Shown here: piece by piece, positions 1 through 12,318 of the stretch
How positions within the stretch are numbered: position 1 is the first letter of the stretch
How the letters are laid out: each line of letters starts with the position of its first letter
NCBI GenBank assembly: GCA_902799955.1
Contig: CADCCQ010000007.1
Span: 1-64,000, forward strand
DNA: 64,000 nucleotides
Origin: an uncultured bacterium
Lineage (GTDB): Bacteria; Verrucomicrobiota; Kiritimatiellia; RFP12; UBA1067
Reading direction: 5' to 3'
The notes under the pieces: generated by a model
What the model was told of the DNA's origin: nothing
The model's input: the letters and a program-made list of their open reading frames with translations, nothing else
Database searches by the model: none
Translations under genes and position numbers: made by a program

Positions 1-2494
<2,494 letters not shown>

Positions 2495-2497
2495 ACT

Positions 2498-2530
2498 GTT
2501 GAAAGGTTGAAGGTTGAAAGGTTGAAAGGA
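2498..2530 (+). repeat. GTTGAAAG octamer array between genes
   Basis: Four head-to-tail units of GTTGAA(A)G fill the gap between the beta-helix protein and the next start codon. In this orientation TGA appears in every reading frame. The last unit's GGAAAAG may serve as the ribosome-binding region of the next gene. Confidence 0.85.
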
Positions 2531-2538
2531 AAAGACCT

Positions 2539-4038
2539 ATGAAGAAAACATTTTTTGCAATGATGGCGATGGTCGCCGCGCTCTCCGCCTCGGCGGTGGA
2601 GATTGAACTTCTGACGAACGGCGAAGGCACGACGCTGGACGGATGGACGCAAGAAACCACTTTTGGATTCGCAATCTACACAGACAGTGCGGACAATTCC
2701 TGGTTTGTGCCAAGTATGGTGAATAAGTATTGCGTACAGTCTCAGACTTTTGTGCTGTCCGATTTGGGGATTACTGCCGACGAACTCCAGAATAACCTGA
2801 GTTTTAACGTGTCCGTCACCGTCTCGTCCGATTACGGCAACGAAATCTGCAACGTCAGAGTTTTACAGCTCGATGCGGACGGGGTCAATGTCGAAACCGA
2901 TACGTTCGTCGAAATGGCCAAACAAACATTCTCCGAGACCAACGTCACTGCCAGTTTCACAATCAAACCAGAGACGCGCAAACTGCAATATCAGTTCAGC
3001 GGACAGACTGCAATTAACGGAGCGACCGCGAACGGTCCGCGGTTCCGCAATTGCAGCCTAAAGCTTACGCGGAACATTAATGTAACCTTTTATTCTGCGG
3101 GTACGACGCTCCAAGGTTCATGGGAGCAGCCGCCGATTGCGCCCCGCAACGGGGACTACCGTTTCCTCGGCTACTTCACGGCGCCAACGGACGGGGTGAA
3201 AGTCTTCGACGAAAACTACGATTTCGTGCAGGCTTCTGCTCCGAGTCTGACGTCCGACACAACGCTCTACGCACAGTGGGCGCCGGTGGTGAGCGCGCCG
3301 GAGGGCGGCATCACGCGGCTCGTCTATCGCGGCGTGCTGACGCACTTCGGCACGTGGACGAGCGGGCTCAAGAAGACGATGCACGTGAAGGTCTATGATT
3401 CCGCGTCGGCGGCGGAGCCGCTCTGGTCGGGCGACGTCGCGGACGTGCCGATCAATCCCGACGGCTCTTTCGAGGCGGTGTTCGGGAACGACGAACTCGC
3501 GCTTGCCTTCGCGTCCAACGACGTCACGCACGTGGAGCTGACGGTGGGAGACTCGCTCTCGCCGCTGGCGCCGCGCCGCGCGTTCGCGTCCGTCGCGAGC
3601 GTGAACCGCGCGCTCGTGGCGGAAGGTGCGGCGAGCGACATCAAGGTGGGGACGCTTGGCGCGAACGCCATCGTGGCGGAGAAGATCACAGCGGCGTCGC
3701 TCGAGGCGTCCGAGACGGTGCGCGTGGAAGGCAGCGTCTCCGTCGAGGTGAAACCGTTCGACATCAAGACTGGGCAGGAGACGACGGTCTGGCGCGGCGC
3801 GGGAGTGTCTGCATGGGGCGACTCGAGGCACATCGATGATTTTGACAATGTCGTCGCCGGTCAGCGCCTTTGGACGGCCGACAGCGACGGCGTGGTGATG
3901 ATCCACTCGTATGACCCGAATCGTTCGACTCTGCGCATTCCGGCGACGATCCAGTTTGTCCGCCCCGGCGACGAAGTCCGCGCCCCGACTTATGAGAACT
4001 GCAAAGTGAGAGTCACGTTCTGGGGGTACAAGCGTTGA
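2539..4038 (+). CDS. Exported InlB-repeat protein with tail-fibre-like beta domain
   Basis: A 499-residue protein with a clear signal peptide (MKKTFFAMMAMVAALSASA). Residues ~20-180 look like a carbohydrate-binding-type beta-sandwich (inference). Residues ~180-245 carry an InlB-type repeat (YRFLGYFTAPTDGV...TTLYAQW). From ~260 there is a domain of the YRGVLT...MHVKVYD...LWSGD...TVGDSLSPLAPRRAFASV type, seen in many bacterial surface and appendage proteins. A beta-rich tail ends in WGYKR. Its stop codon is the TGA of the first unit of the downstream octamer array. It is probably part of a surface-protein set with its neighbours; substrate unknown. Confidence 0.8.
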   Translation: MKKTFFAMMAMVAALSASAVEIELLTNGEGTTLDGWTQETTFGFAIYTDSADNSWFVPSMVNKYCVQSQTFVLSDLGITADELQNNLSFNVSVTVSSDYGNEICNVRVLQLDADGVNVETDTFVEMAKQTFSETNVTASFTIKPETRKLQYQFSGQTAINGATANGPRFRNCSLKLTRNINVTFYSAGTTLQGSWEQPPIAPRNGDYRFLGYFTAPTDGVKVFDENYDFVQASAPSLTSDTTLYAQWAPVVSAPEGGITRLVYRGVLTHFGTWTSGLKKTMHVKVYDSASAAEPLWSGDVADVPINPDGSFEAVFGNDELALAFASNDVTHVELTVGDSLSPLAPRRAFASVASVNRALVAEGAASDIKVGTLGANAIVAEKITAASLEASETVRVEGSVSVEVKPFDIKTGQETTVWRGAGVSAWGDSRHIDDFDNVVAGQRLWTADSDGVVMIHSYDPNRSTLRIPATIQFVRPGDEVRAPTYENCKVRVTFWGYKR

Positions 4039-4094
4039 AGGGTTGAAAGGTTGAAAAGTTGAGAGGTTGAAAGGTTGAAGGGTTGAAAGGTTGG
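4034..4094 (+). repeat. GTTGAAA[G/A] octamer array supplying a stop codon
   Basis: About seven degenerate GTTGAAGG/GTTGAAAG/GTTGAAAA units run from the last codons of the upstream gene. The TGA at 4036-4038, which ends that gene, is part of the first unit. Confidence 0.85.
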
Positions 4095-4130
4095 ACGATC
4101 ATGAATTTTAAGAATCATATTAAATTCTAC

Positions 4131-4137
4131 AAGGAGG
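4131..4137 (+). promoter_or_regulatory. Ribosome-binding site that fixes the start of the giant exported protein
   Basis: AAGGAGG lies 8 nt before the ATG at 4146. The frame is open further upstream to a TTG at 4083, but no ribosome-binding sequence precedes that TTG and it lies inside the octamer array, so 4146 is preferred. Confidence 0.75.
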
Positions 4138-4145
4138 GCAAATCA

Positions 4146-7100
4146 ATGCGCTTCGCAAGAATACTTTTTGAAAAGCTGAAAAGGAACTTTTCAACTTTTC
4201 AACTTTTCAACCTTTCACCCCGCGCTGCCGCCATCGCTGCTGCGGCGCTTACCGCCGCAGCAGCGATGGCGGACAGCGCGACGGACAGCGCGATCCGCAT
4301 GACGGAGGTTGGCGTCGCCGTCTTCGGCCACGAGCAGTACAAGGCGCCCACGGCGGCGTACCCGACGGCGGCGTCCGGCACGAGCGCGGATGCGGCGAAC
4401 GCGTCCGCGAGCGCGACCTCCGCGACGACAGCCTGGTCGCTCTCGGCGTGGTCGGTCGGGCGCATGATCTCCGAGCAGCCGCCGGACGCGAAGGTGGGCG
4501 AGTTCCTCAAGCGCTTCCCGTGCGAGCCGGACGACATCGACTGGGATGGCACGTTTGCGGCGATCCGCGCTTCCGAGGCGGCCTCGCAGGGCTACATCCA
4601 GATCGTCGGCGGCACGACGAACCTGAACGAGATGCTTCTCATCACGCGCTCTGGCGCGATGGCCGTTCCGTTCGTGCTCAAGGACGGATCGCGGGTTGAA
4701 AGCGTCTATACCTTCTCGGCCGCGACGGCCGCGCGCCCCTACCGTCTCTTCGCGACGCGCCGCGACGAGGGCAACAGCGCCGCGTTCATCGACCTCACGG
4801 GACGCTTCGTCCGCTTTTTCGGCGACCCGGCGATCATCGCGCCGCGCTACGCGATGACGAGCGCCGGCACCTCGAACGTCGTGTGGGGCATCGACTACGA
4901 CCCCGCCACGTCGCACATGCTCACGGCGCGCTACATCGTCGATGAGGCGACCGGCAATATCGACTGCCCCAAGGGCCAGTTCGTCCTCGCCTACTACGAC
5001 ACGGAGACGAAGGATCACCTCGTTGCCTCCATCGTCGTCGAGATTACGCCGCCTGCCGTGAACACGCTCCAGGCGAAGGTCGGCTCGGAGCTGCGCCCCG
5101 TCGGGGGCGGCTGGGAGATCGACGGCCTCCAGGCCGCCGTCAACAAGGGTGCCGAAATCGACAGCGACGACGCCTACTCGCCTTACATCGAGAAGTTCTC
5201 GGCGCCGAGCGGACAGGAACTCTCGAACGAATACCACGGCAAGGTCTATGCAATCGCGCCGACCGACAAATCGACGAGCGGCACGCTGAACATGGCGATG
5301 CCGTGGAAGGCCGACATCTACTGGAAGACGGCCGACCCGATGGGCGTGATGTGGACGTTCGAGAACGACTGGTATCTCATCACCTGGCCGGAAGACACCT
5401 ACAGGCTCGTCATTGCGGACGATCCTGCCAAGCCCGGCCTCAAGTGGGCGATCCCGACCAACTACACCGCGCAGGTGCTCGGCTACAAGTCGCCGAATTC
5501 GCTGACTGTGGCGAAGGACTCCACGACTGGCGAGGTGACCGTGAACGGCGAAGGCAACTTTTTGATCAAATTCTTTACGGATGCGCAGGACATTCCGTGG
5601 TATCTGCCGATGCAGTCGTGCTACCGCACGAACACCAAGGTGCTCGCCTCGACCGACAACGGCGCGATTGTCGCGGACTGGCCTATCGGCTTCGAGGTGA
5701 CAATGTTCACGGACGCCGCGGCTGGCAAGGCTGAAGAGACGGCCAGGCGCATGGACGGCTCTCTGCCCGGCTACATCTACCAGGCCGCCTCCCAGGGGCG
5801 CAACTGGAACCCGCGCCTCTACCATGAACCGGGCGCCGATGGCTATGCCAACATGAACGGCGAGGCGGCCGCCGCCCTCGAGAACTTTGACGGCTCATCT
5901 TCCGAGAGCGATCCCTACGAGAACCTCGAATCGGCGATCTACGGCGTCAACGAAAGCGCGAACCCCGTCGAAGTGTGGTGGCGCGGGAACATCCGGCTCC
6001 CCGGCATGCCCGCGCCGATCACCTATCCCGGTCTTGTCGAGCGCTACCGCTTCACGTGGGCGGAGACGCTCCGTCAGGGGCTTCTCCCCGACATCGTCCT
6101 TTCGTCGAAGCTAGGCTCGGCCGACCCCGAGATGACGGCCTTCGGCGGACGCTCGCTCATGTTCTTCGGCAAGGACGCCTACGCCAGCGTGAGCGGCACG
6201 GCACCGCTCGCCGGCATTACGAATGTTCTTTCATTCCAGGTCTATTCCTCCGATTTCGCGCTTGACGTGGCGACCGGCCGCGTCGCGACCGCGACCCTGG
6301 AAGGCTCCACCTTCGCCGTCTCGCTCTCGGAAGTTTCCGAAACGAACTTCGTCTTTTCGAGCTCGCTCGACGGCGTGGAGCTGGACACCTTCGAGGTCAT
6401 GCGCGAAGAAGGCTGGTCCGACGTCGGCTTCGCGCTGCCGGACGAATGGACCGGCAAGCGTGTGAAGCTCTATCTCGGCGCGTCCGGCGGCCATCGGGCC
6501 GCGAGCGGCTTCGCGCTCGACGACTTCGCGGTCTGGTGTGTTGACTCGACCGGGACGAACGCGGCGGACGCCGTCCGCTTCCTCTTCGCCGACACCGACC
6601 TCAGTCCAGTTGAAAAGTCGAATGTTGAAAAGTTGAAAAGCGACGGAAACCTTTCAACCTCTCAACCTTTCAACCTTTCAACTGGAGGCGGAGCCTCCGA
6701 GCGTGTGGCGGCGGACAGCTCCGGCCACGGCTACCAACTCGTGGCGAACGGCTTCAACGTCGCCGGACGCGGCAGCCCGCGTGCGTTCGACGGCAGACTT
6801 CGCGCCGAGTCGGGCGTGGAGCCGGCGATCTACTACCAGAACGACCGGGAGGCGGTCGGCTGGAATCCGAACGAGGAGCACGCCTTCCTGAAGCTCGACG
6901 GCGACTACGTCGTCTGGGCGATGCGCAACGACCTCAACACAGACGACACCTCCAAGCCTGTCGTCCTTGCGCAGTACGCGAAGAACGGCAAGGGCGCGAT
7001 GCAGGCGTATCGCGTCGTCACGATGTCGCCCGCCTATCCGTCCTTCACCAACACCGTCGTCGCCGGAAACCGCATGATCATTCCCGGCCCCGTCGGCAAG

Positions 7101-10100
7101 CTCGACGGGGCGGAGTCCAGATACAACGCCTATTCGTCGCTCGTCAAGTTCGACGACTCGAACGTCGTCTATCTGGATCGCAAGGGCGCGGCCTGGGCGC
7201 GGCGCGACGGCGCGGCGACGGCGTTCTACTCCTATCCGATGCAGGAGGGCTTCTACTGCCCGTCGCTCGGCGACAACCAGCTTTCCGCCGACACGCGCGT
7301 CGGCTGGATGAACTGCGTCAACATTCCGAACCCCTCGAAGGAGAACCTCAAGGAAGTGACGACGGCGACGCCGTGGAACTGGGTTTCCGTCTGGCCGGCG
7401 ACGAACGGCGTGCCGACGATGAAGGTCGCGCAGGTGCTCACCAAGGCGACGCAGGGTCTGCCCGAAGTGTGGAACGCCGCGTCGATGGCGATCGCGTATC
7501 CGAATCCCTCCGCGTCGTCCGACACGAACGCCGCGACCGTGGCCGATCTCATCGATCCGACCGTGGCGCAGACGGCGCCGCTCGCGATCGACGGCGACTT
7601 CACCGGGGAGTACGGCTTCACGCTCGGCTCCTCCGGCACGTGCTTCCTCCGCAAGGGCAAATACTACTTCACGCGCCTGCCGCCGTCGATCTCCGACCGC
7701 TTCTACATCGACACGAACGCGGACGTTTCGAAACGGATGAACCTGATCGGGCAGCTCGTCGAAAAGGAGTCCGGCGGCTCGTACCTCGAGCTCAACGTCC
7801 TCACCGACGCGGAACGCAAGGCGCTGAAGGCGATCTGCCCCGCGACGGCCTCGAAGAAGGCGCAGTGGGACGCCGCCGTCGATGCGTTGGCGACATCGGC
7901 CGTCGACGCCTCCGTGCGCCATTCGACGGATTCGTTTACCGTCAAGTGCAAAAGCTACTACAACTACATCTTCCCCTCGAAGAAGGCGCGCGACATGTGG
8001 CTCGAATACATCAAGACGAACGCCGTGCCGGTGATGACGGCGGACGGCATGCACTGTGCCGTCACGAGCACGAACGGACCGGCCTATGTGAACGGCAACC
8101 TGACGCCTGTCGCCAATAGAGTCCCCCTCACCAACGAGTGGAAGCGCCTGTTCCAGCCCAGCAAGCAAAGGGCGGCCAAGCGCTACTACGATCTGTCCGG
8201 CCTCGCCGCGATTCTCGGCGACTGGGATGAACTGAGCAAATACGACCACATCACCGGCGCCAAGATCTCATGGGTTGAAGCCTACTACGTGAATGGATAC
8301 TTCGAGTGGGACGCGAAGGATGTCCTGCCGGCGATCGAATACAAGGCGCAAGACCGCTATGCGCTCGTCGCCAACGGCTCCGGCGCCGGCTGGGTCACGC
8401 TGATCGAGAACGACAACCCGGACGCCTCGGTCGTGAACCCCGGCCTCCCCGTCTCGATGCACGTCATCCGCGTTGCGCCCGAGCTCTACCTCGACGGTAT
8501 CGCCGTTTTGACGGATCCGCTGAACAAGCTTTCCGAACGCCTGACGCTTCTCTACCGGACGCCTTTCGGCAACGCCGCGAACGACTACGAGTTCGAATGG
8601 AAATACGCGACGCCCAATGCGGACGGAACGCTCTCGACCGACAAGGAATCCGCCGCATGGACGGACAAGAATGCCCCCGCCGTGCAGACGGGCCTCACCT
8701 CGCTGCAGCTCGGCGAGAACTCGTCCGTGCAGGACTTCGTGAACACCTATTACGCGATGCGCTACCGAGCGAAACCGGGGACGCTCGCCGCCGCGACGGT
8801 CGGCACCGGCTGGTCCGGCTGGACGGACGAGCAGCTTGCCGAAGGCTGGGTGCAGCGCGTCCTCAATTCCGTGACGCCGTTCGCGCAGCGCGTGGAGGAC
8901 TTCTACGACAATCCGAGCGACATCGCCTTCACGATGCTCGAGCAGATCGGCGGACCCTACCAAGGGGACGTCGCGCTCAACAACGACAACTTGAAGGAGG
9001 TCGGCCTCCTCGAGCTCTACCAGACGATCTTCAACAAGGCGGAGTCCCTTCTCATAGCGGCGGGCGGCCAGAACATCGATCTTTCGAAACAGCTCATCCT
9101 CGCCACGACGCGCATGGGCGAGTTCTACTCGCTCCTCGGCGCGGAGGCGTATTCGGACGCGAAGAACCCGCTGATCGGGTCGGCGACCGACGAACCGACG
9201 GCAGCCGGCGTCTTCTGCTTCGCGAACCAGGTGCCGACGCTCCTTGACGAGGAGCTGGCGCTCCTCCGGGGCCGCACGTCCGCGACGCAGTTCCCGAAGC
9301 TCACCGCCGCCCCCTACTTCAACCGCCTCCTGTGGAACTTCACCAAGGGCATCACCGAGGGCGAGGTCGCCTACGTCAACAACTACGGCATCCGCGCGCG
9401 GGACGGCGTGATGGACGTCAACTGCGCCGCCGCGCAGTATCCGCAGGGCCACGGCGACGCCTGGGGTCACTACCTCTCCGCGCTCACCGGCTACTACAGG
9501 CTTCTCCGCAACCCCTACGTCGACTGGACCTCTTCCATGACCGAGATGCTCATGGACCAGACCGCGATCAACGTCGATTACCAGGACGAGGCGAAGTTCG
9601 CCGACGCCGCCGTGAAGCTCGCGCAGGTCGGGCTTGACGCGATGTCGCTCACCGCGCGCAAGGCGTACAAGGAGAACGGCGGCGACCTCCGGAGCGGCTA
9701 CTTCGACGACGACGAGACCCAGGCGTTCGGCTACGGCGAGTGGGCGACGCGCACCGGCATGGGCGCGGCCTACAACTGGATGGTCGCCAACGCCATCACG
9801 CCGACGACGAACGAGGCCGCGCAGGCGTTCGCAGACCTCGGCCTCAAGCGCATCGACCGCGAACAGAACGGCGCCCAGATGAAGATGCTCTGCCGCACGG
9901 TCGCGAACTTACAGCAGACGCTCGGCGGCTTCGAGGGCGGACTGAACCCGCTCGGCCTTTCCGAGGATGCGATTCCGTTCGACATCGACCCCGACGCGCT
10001 CGCCGAGAAGAACTCGCACTTCGAGCAGATCCTCGAGCGCACCGAAAAGGCGCTCGCCAACTGCAAGACCGTCCTCGACTGGGCGAATGTCTATGGCAGC

Positions 10101-12245
10101 CGCCTCGCGCAGATCCAGGCGAACGAGAGCGCGGCGACCGACGACGTCGCCTCGCAGGAGCTCGCCTACCAGAACCAGCTCATCGCCATCTACGGCACGC
10201 CGTTCGCCGGCGACATCGGCCCCGGCGGCACCTACCCGCAGGGCTACGAGGGCCCGGACCTCTACAACTACAACTACATGGACCTTTCCGTGTTCGGCCT
10301 CGAGGCCGGCCTCACGACCGTCTTCACCAATTCCTTCGACCTCTACGAGGGCGGGCTTTCCGGCTACTGGAACCTGAAGATGCAGACGGGCTACGAACAG
10401 GAGACGAACGTGGCCGTCACGCTCAACTACATCGTCAGCGATGGCGGCATCCGCATGAAGCCCGCCACCGTGACGGGCGTCCGCGCCACGGAAGGGACGA
10501 TCCAGACGGCGTACCGCGACTACATCGCCGCCTACCAGAAGCTCCAGACCGACATGGCCACCTACCAGTTGAAGCTTGCCATGTTGGGCATTGCGTGGGA
10601 TACCGTCAAGGAGGCGTATGGCAAGGCCACCTTCAAGGTGGCAAGCACGCTGGCGCCTATCATCACATTTGATGTTGTGTATCACGCGGACGCCGACCAC
10701 TGGGTTGACATGCTGGAGACGGAAATGGATTTCGCGTACATGTCCGACAACATGGCGAAGCAACTGGTGGCGCCGGTCGCCGGCGCGGGCATGACTGTCG
10801 TCACCTCCCCGCAGGCGATCGCCAACGCGGCCAAAGCGCCCAAGGACATGACCGCCATGGCGAAGGCATACATGACGCTGATTGGGGCGAAGGAGTTCGC
10901 CTACGCGAAAAGCATCAAAAAGCAGATCATGGAAGGCATCTTCACGATTGCGGACACGGCGTGGACGCTCGCCGACACGTTCCGCGAGCTGGAAACGCAA
11001 ATGCAGACGGCCGCCTCCGAGGTCAACGACGCGGCGACGGCCATCCAGCAGACGCTCGCCGAGCTTACCACCGCCGAGGCGGCCTACCGCGCCGAAATCT
11101 ACAAGGGCCAGATGCTCCTGGAGGAGCGCGAGCTGTGGCGCAAGCAGGTCTCCAACCAGGCCACGCAGCAACGCTACCTCGACATGTTCAACCGCGTCCA
11201 GCGCAACAACGCGCTCGTGAAATATTCGACGGCGTTCGACACCGCCCAGCGCTACGTCTTCGAGCTCGCGAAGGTATACGACTACGAGACGGGTCTTCTC
11301 TCGGGCGACCCGCAGAGCGGCAAGCAGTTCCTCGCGGACATCGTCGCCACGCGCTCGCTTGGAAGCGCCGGGCTCGTCACTTCGTCCGGCACCACCGACG
11401 GCGGCCTCTGGGACGTCGTCACGCGCATGAAGGCCAATTGGGACGTCCTCAAGGGTCGCCTTGGCGTCAACAACCCGGACAAGCCGGAGAAGTGGTTCTC
11501 GCTCCGATACGAGCTCTTCCGCATCAAGCCGGACGCCTCCGGCGACGAGGCGTGGAGGCGCGAACTGCGCAAGTACTGGGTGGACGACATCTTCGCGAAT
11601 CCCGACTTCACGCGTCACTGCCAACCGCAGCAGAGCGAGAACCCGACCGCGATGAAGGAGCCGGGCCTCGTCATCCCGTTCTCGACCTCGATCAACAACG
11701 CGGAGAACTTCTTCGGCAAGACCCTGCAGGGCGGCGAATCGCAGTTCTCGAGCGCCGACTACGCCACCAAGATCGCCGCCGTCGGCGTCGATTTCGCCGG
11801 CTACGACAGGCTGACGACCCAGACGACGACCGGCCTTGCGACTGAGCCGAACATCTACTTCGTCCCAGTCGGCACCGACTACATGCGCGCGCCGGCGGGC
11901 ACGACGCGGAAGGTGCTCGGATGGAACGTCGTGGACCAGGTGATGCCGCTTCCGTACACCGTCGGCTCGGCGCAGCTCGACGACGAAGCGTGGATCTCGA
12001 CGATGAGCGGCCTCGACGGCACCAGCGACTCCGCAGCGACCATTCGCCGCCATTCGACCCTGCGTGCCGGGAACGACTTCACGTCCACCCGCCTCGTCGG
12101 CCGTTCGGTGTGGAACGACAAGTGGCTTATCGTCATCCCCGCCTCCTCCCTCAACGCCGACCGTACCCGCGCCCTTGAAACCTTCATCAACGGCGTCGGC
12201 GACATCAAGATCGGCATCCGCGCCTACTCGCGGCAGGGGAACTGA
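4146..12245 (+). CDS. Giant exported protein (2,699 aa), C-terminus faintly Tc-toxin-like
   Basis: Unrecognised family. The N-terminus is a signal peptide, but residues ~14-24 (NFSTFQLFNLS) are translated from a reverse-oriented octamer array at 4185-4218, followed by an Ala-rich stretch and AMA|DSA. Residues ~200-600 are beta-rich. Residues ~820-850 again contain translated arrays (6609-6683). The segment near residues 1500-2350 is largely helical, with a coiled-coil-like Glu/Gln/Ala-rich part around 2280-2370 (inference). The protein ends in DIKIGIRAYSRQGN, which resembles the DIILHIRYTAR end of Tc-toxin A components. That resemblance is weak and rests on memory of the family. The downstream 172-residue exported protein may be a partner. 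Confidence 0.75.
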   Translation: MRFARILFEKLKRNFSTFQLFNLSPRAAAIAAAALTAAAAMADSATDSAIRMTEVGVAVFGHEQYKAPTAAYPTAASGTSADAANASASATSATTAWSLSAWSVGRMISEQPPDAKVGEFLKRFPCEPDDIDWDGTFAAIRASEAASQGYIQIVGGTTNLNEMLLITRSGAMAVPFVLKDGSRVESVYTFSAATAARPYRLFATRRDEGNSAAFIDLTGRFVRFFGDPAIIAPRYAMTSAGTSNVVWGIDYDPATSHMLTARYIVDEATGNIDCPKGQFVLAYYDTETKDHLVASIVVEITPPAVNTLQAKVGSELRPVGGGWEIDGLQAAVNKGAEIDSDDAYSPYIEKFSAPSGQELSNEYHGKVYAIAPTDKSTSGTLNMAMPWKADIYWKTADPMGVMWTFENDWYLITWPEDTYRLVIADDPAKPGLKWAIPTNYTAQVLGYKSPNSLTVAKDSTTGEVTVNGEGNFLIKFFTDAQDIPWYLPMQSCYRTNTKVLASTDNGAIVADWPIGFEVTMFTDAAAGKAEETARRMDGSLPGYIYQAASQGRNWNPRLYHEPGADGYANMNGEAAAALENFDGSSSESDPYENLESAIYGVNESANPVEVWWRGNIRLPGMPAPITYPGLVERYRFTWAETLRQGLLPDIVLSSKLGSADPEMTAFGGRSLMFFGKDAYASVSGTAPLAGITNVLSFQVYSSDFALDVATGRVATATLEGSTFAVSLSEVSETNFVFSSSLDGVELDTFEVMREEGWSDVGFALPDEWTGKRVKLYLGASGGHRAASGFALDDFAVWCVDSTGTNAADAVRFLFADTDLSPVEKSNVEKLKSDGNLSTSQPFNLSTGGGASERVAADSSGHGYQLVANGFNVAGRGSPRAFDGRLRAESGVEPAIYYQNDREAVGWNPNEEHAFLKLDGDYVVWAMRNDLNTDDTSKPVVLAQYAKNGKGAMQAYRVVTMSPAYPSFTNTVVAGNRMIIPGPVGKLDGAESRYNAYSSLVKFDDSNVVYLDRKGAAWARRDGAATAFYSYPMQEGFYCPSLGDNQLSADTRVGWMNCVNIPNPSKENLKEVTTATPWNWVSVWPATNGVPTMKVAQVLTKATQGLPEVWNAASMAIAYPNPSASSDTNAATVADLIDPTVAQTAPLAIDGDFTGEYGFTLGSSGTCFLRKGKYYFTRLPPSISDRFYIDTNADVSKRMNLIGQLVEKESGGSYLELNVLTDAERKALKAICPATASKKAQWDAAVDALATSAVDASVRHSTDSFTVKCKSYYNYIFPSKKARDMWLEYIKTNAVPVMTADGMHCAVTSTNGPAYVNGNLTPVANRVPLTNEWKRLFQPSKQRAAKRYYDLSGLAAILGDWDELSKYDHITGAKISWVEAYYVNGYFEWDAKDVLPAIEYKAQDRYALVANGSGAGWVTLIENDNPDASVVNPGLPVSMHVIRVAPELYLDGIAVLTDPLNKLSERLTLLYRTPFGNAANDYEFEWKYATPNADGTLSTDKESAAWTDKNAPAVQTGLTSLQLGENSSVQDFVNTYYAMRYRAKPGTLAAATVGTGWSGWTDEQLAEGWVQRVLNSVTPFAQRVEDFYDNPSDIAFTMLEQIGGPYQGDVALNNDNLKEVGLLELYQTIFNKAESLLIAAGGQNIDLSKQLILATTRMGEFYSLLGAEAYSDAKNPLIGSATDEPTAAGVFCFANQVPTLLDEELALLRGRTSATQFPKLTAAPYFNRLLWNFTKGITEGEVAYVNNYGIRARDGVMDVNCAAAQYPQGHGDAWGHYLSALTGYYRLLRNPYVDWTSSMTEMLMDQTAINVDYQDEAKFADAAVKLAQVGLDAMSLTARKAYKENGGDLRSGYFDDDETQAFGYGEWATRTGMGAAYNWMVANAITPTTNEAAQAFADLGLKRIDREQNGAQMKMLCRTVANLQQTLGGFEGGLNPLGLSEDAIPFDIDPDALAEKNSHFEQILERTEKALANCKTVLDWANVYGSRLAQIQANESAATDDVASQELAYQNQLIAIYGTPFAGDIGPGGTYPQGYEGPDLYNYNYMDLSVFGLEAGLTTVFTNSFDLYEGGLSGYWNLKMQTGYEQETNVAVTLNYIVSDGGIRMKPATVTGVRATEGTIQTAYRDYIAAYQKLQTDMATYQLKLAMLGIAWDTVKEAYGKATFKVASTLAPIITFDVVYHADADHWVDMLETEMDFAYMSDNMAKQLVAPVAGAGMTVVTSPQAIANAAKAPKDMTAMAKAYMTLIGAKEFAYAKSIKKQIMEGIFTIADTAWTLADTFRELETQMQTAASEVNDAATAIQQTLAELTTAEAAYRAEIYKGQMLLEERELWRKQVSNQATQQRYLDMFNRVQRNNALVKYSTAFDTAQRYVFELAKVYDYETGLLSGDPQSGKQFLADIVATRSLGSAGLVTSSGTTDGGLWDVVTRMKANWDVLKGRLGVNNPDKPEKWFSLRYELFRIKPDASGDEAWRRELRKYWVDDIFANPDFTRHCQPQQSENPTAMKEPGLVIPFSTSINNAENFFGKTLQGGESQFSSADYATKIAAVGVDFAGYDRLTTQTTTGLATEPNIYFVPVGTDYMRAPAGTTRKVLGWNVVDQVMPLPYTVGSAQLDDEAWISTMSGLDGTSDSAATIRRHSTLRAGNDFTSTRLVGRSVWNDKWLIVIPASSLNADRTRALETFINGVGDIKIGIRAYSRQGN
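4185..4218 (-). repeat. Reverse-oriented octamer array inside a signal peptide
   Basis: Four CTTTTCAA units (the reverse complement of TTGAAAAG) lie in frame in the signal-peptide region of the giant protein and encode NFSTFQLFNLS. This orientation has no stop codon in any frame. Confidence 0.85.
6609..6683. repeat. Inverted pair of octamer arrays inside a coding region
   Basis: A forward arm (GTTGAAAAG-type units, 6609-6640) and a reverse arm (CCTTTCAA-type units, 6649-6683) face each other across a short spacer and could form a long imperfect hairpin. The forward arm is interrupted so that no TGA falls in frame. Both arms are translated within the giant protein. Confidence 0.8.
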
Positions 12246-12257
12246 GGTCGGTTTAAA

Positions 12258-12318
12258 AGTTGAAAGGTTGAAAAGTTGAAAGGTTGAAAAGTTGAAAGGT
12301 TGAAAATTGAAAGTTGAA
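12258..12318 (+). repeat. GTTGAAA[A/G] octamer array between genes
   Basis: About seven alternating GTTGAAAG/GTTGAAAA units fill the gap after the giant protein. The probable TTG start codon of the next gene (12307) lies inside the last units. Confidence 0.85.
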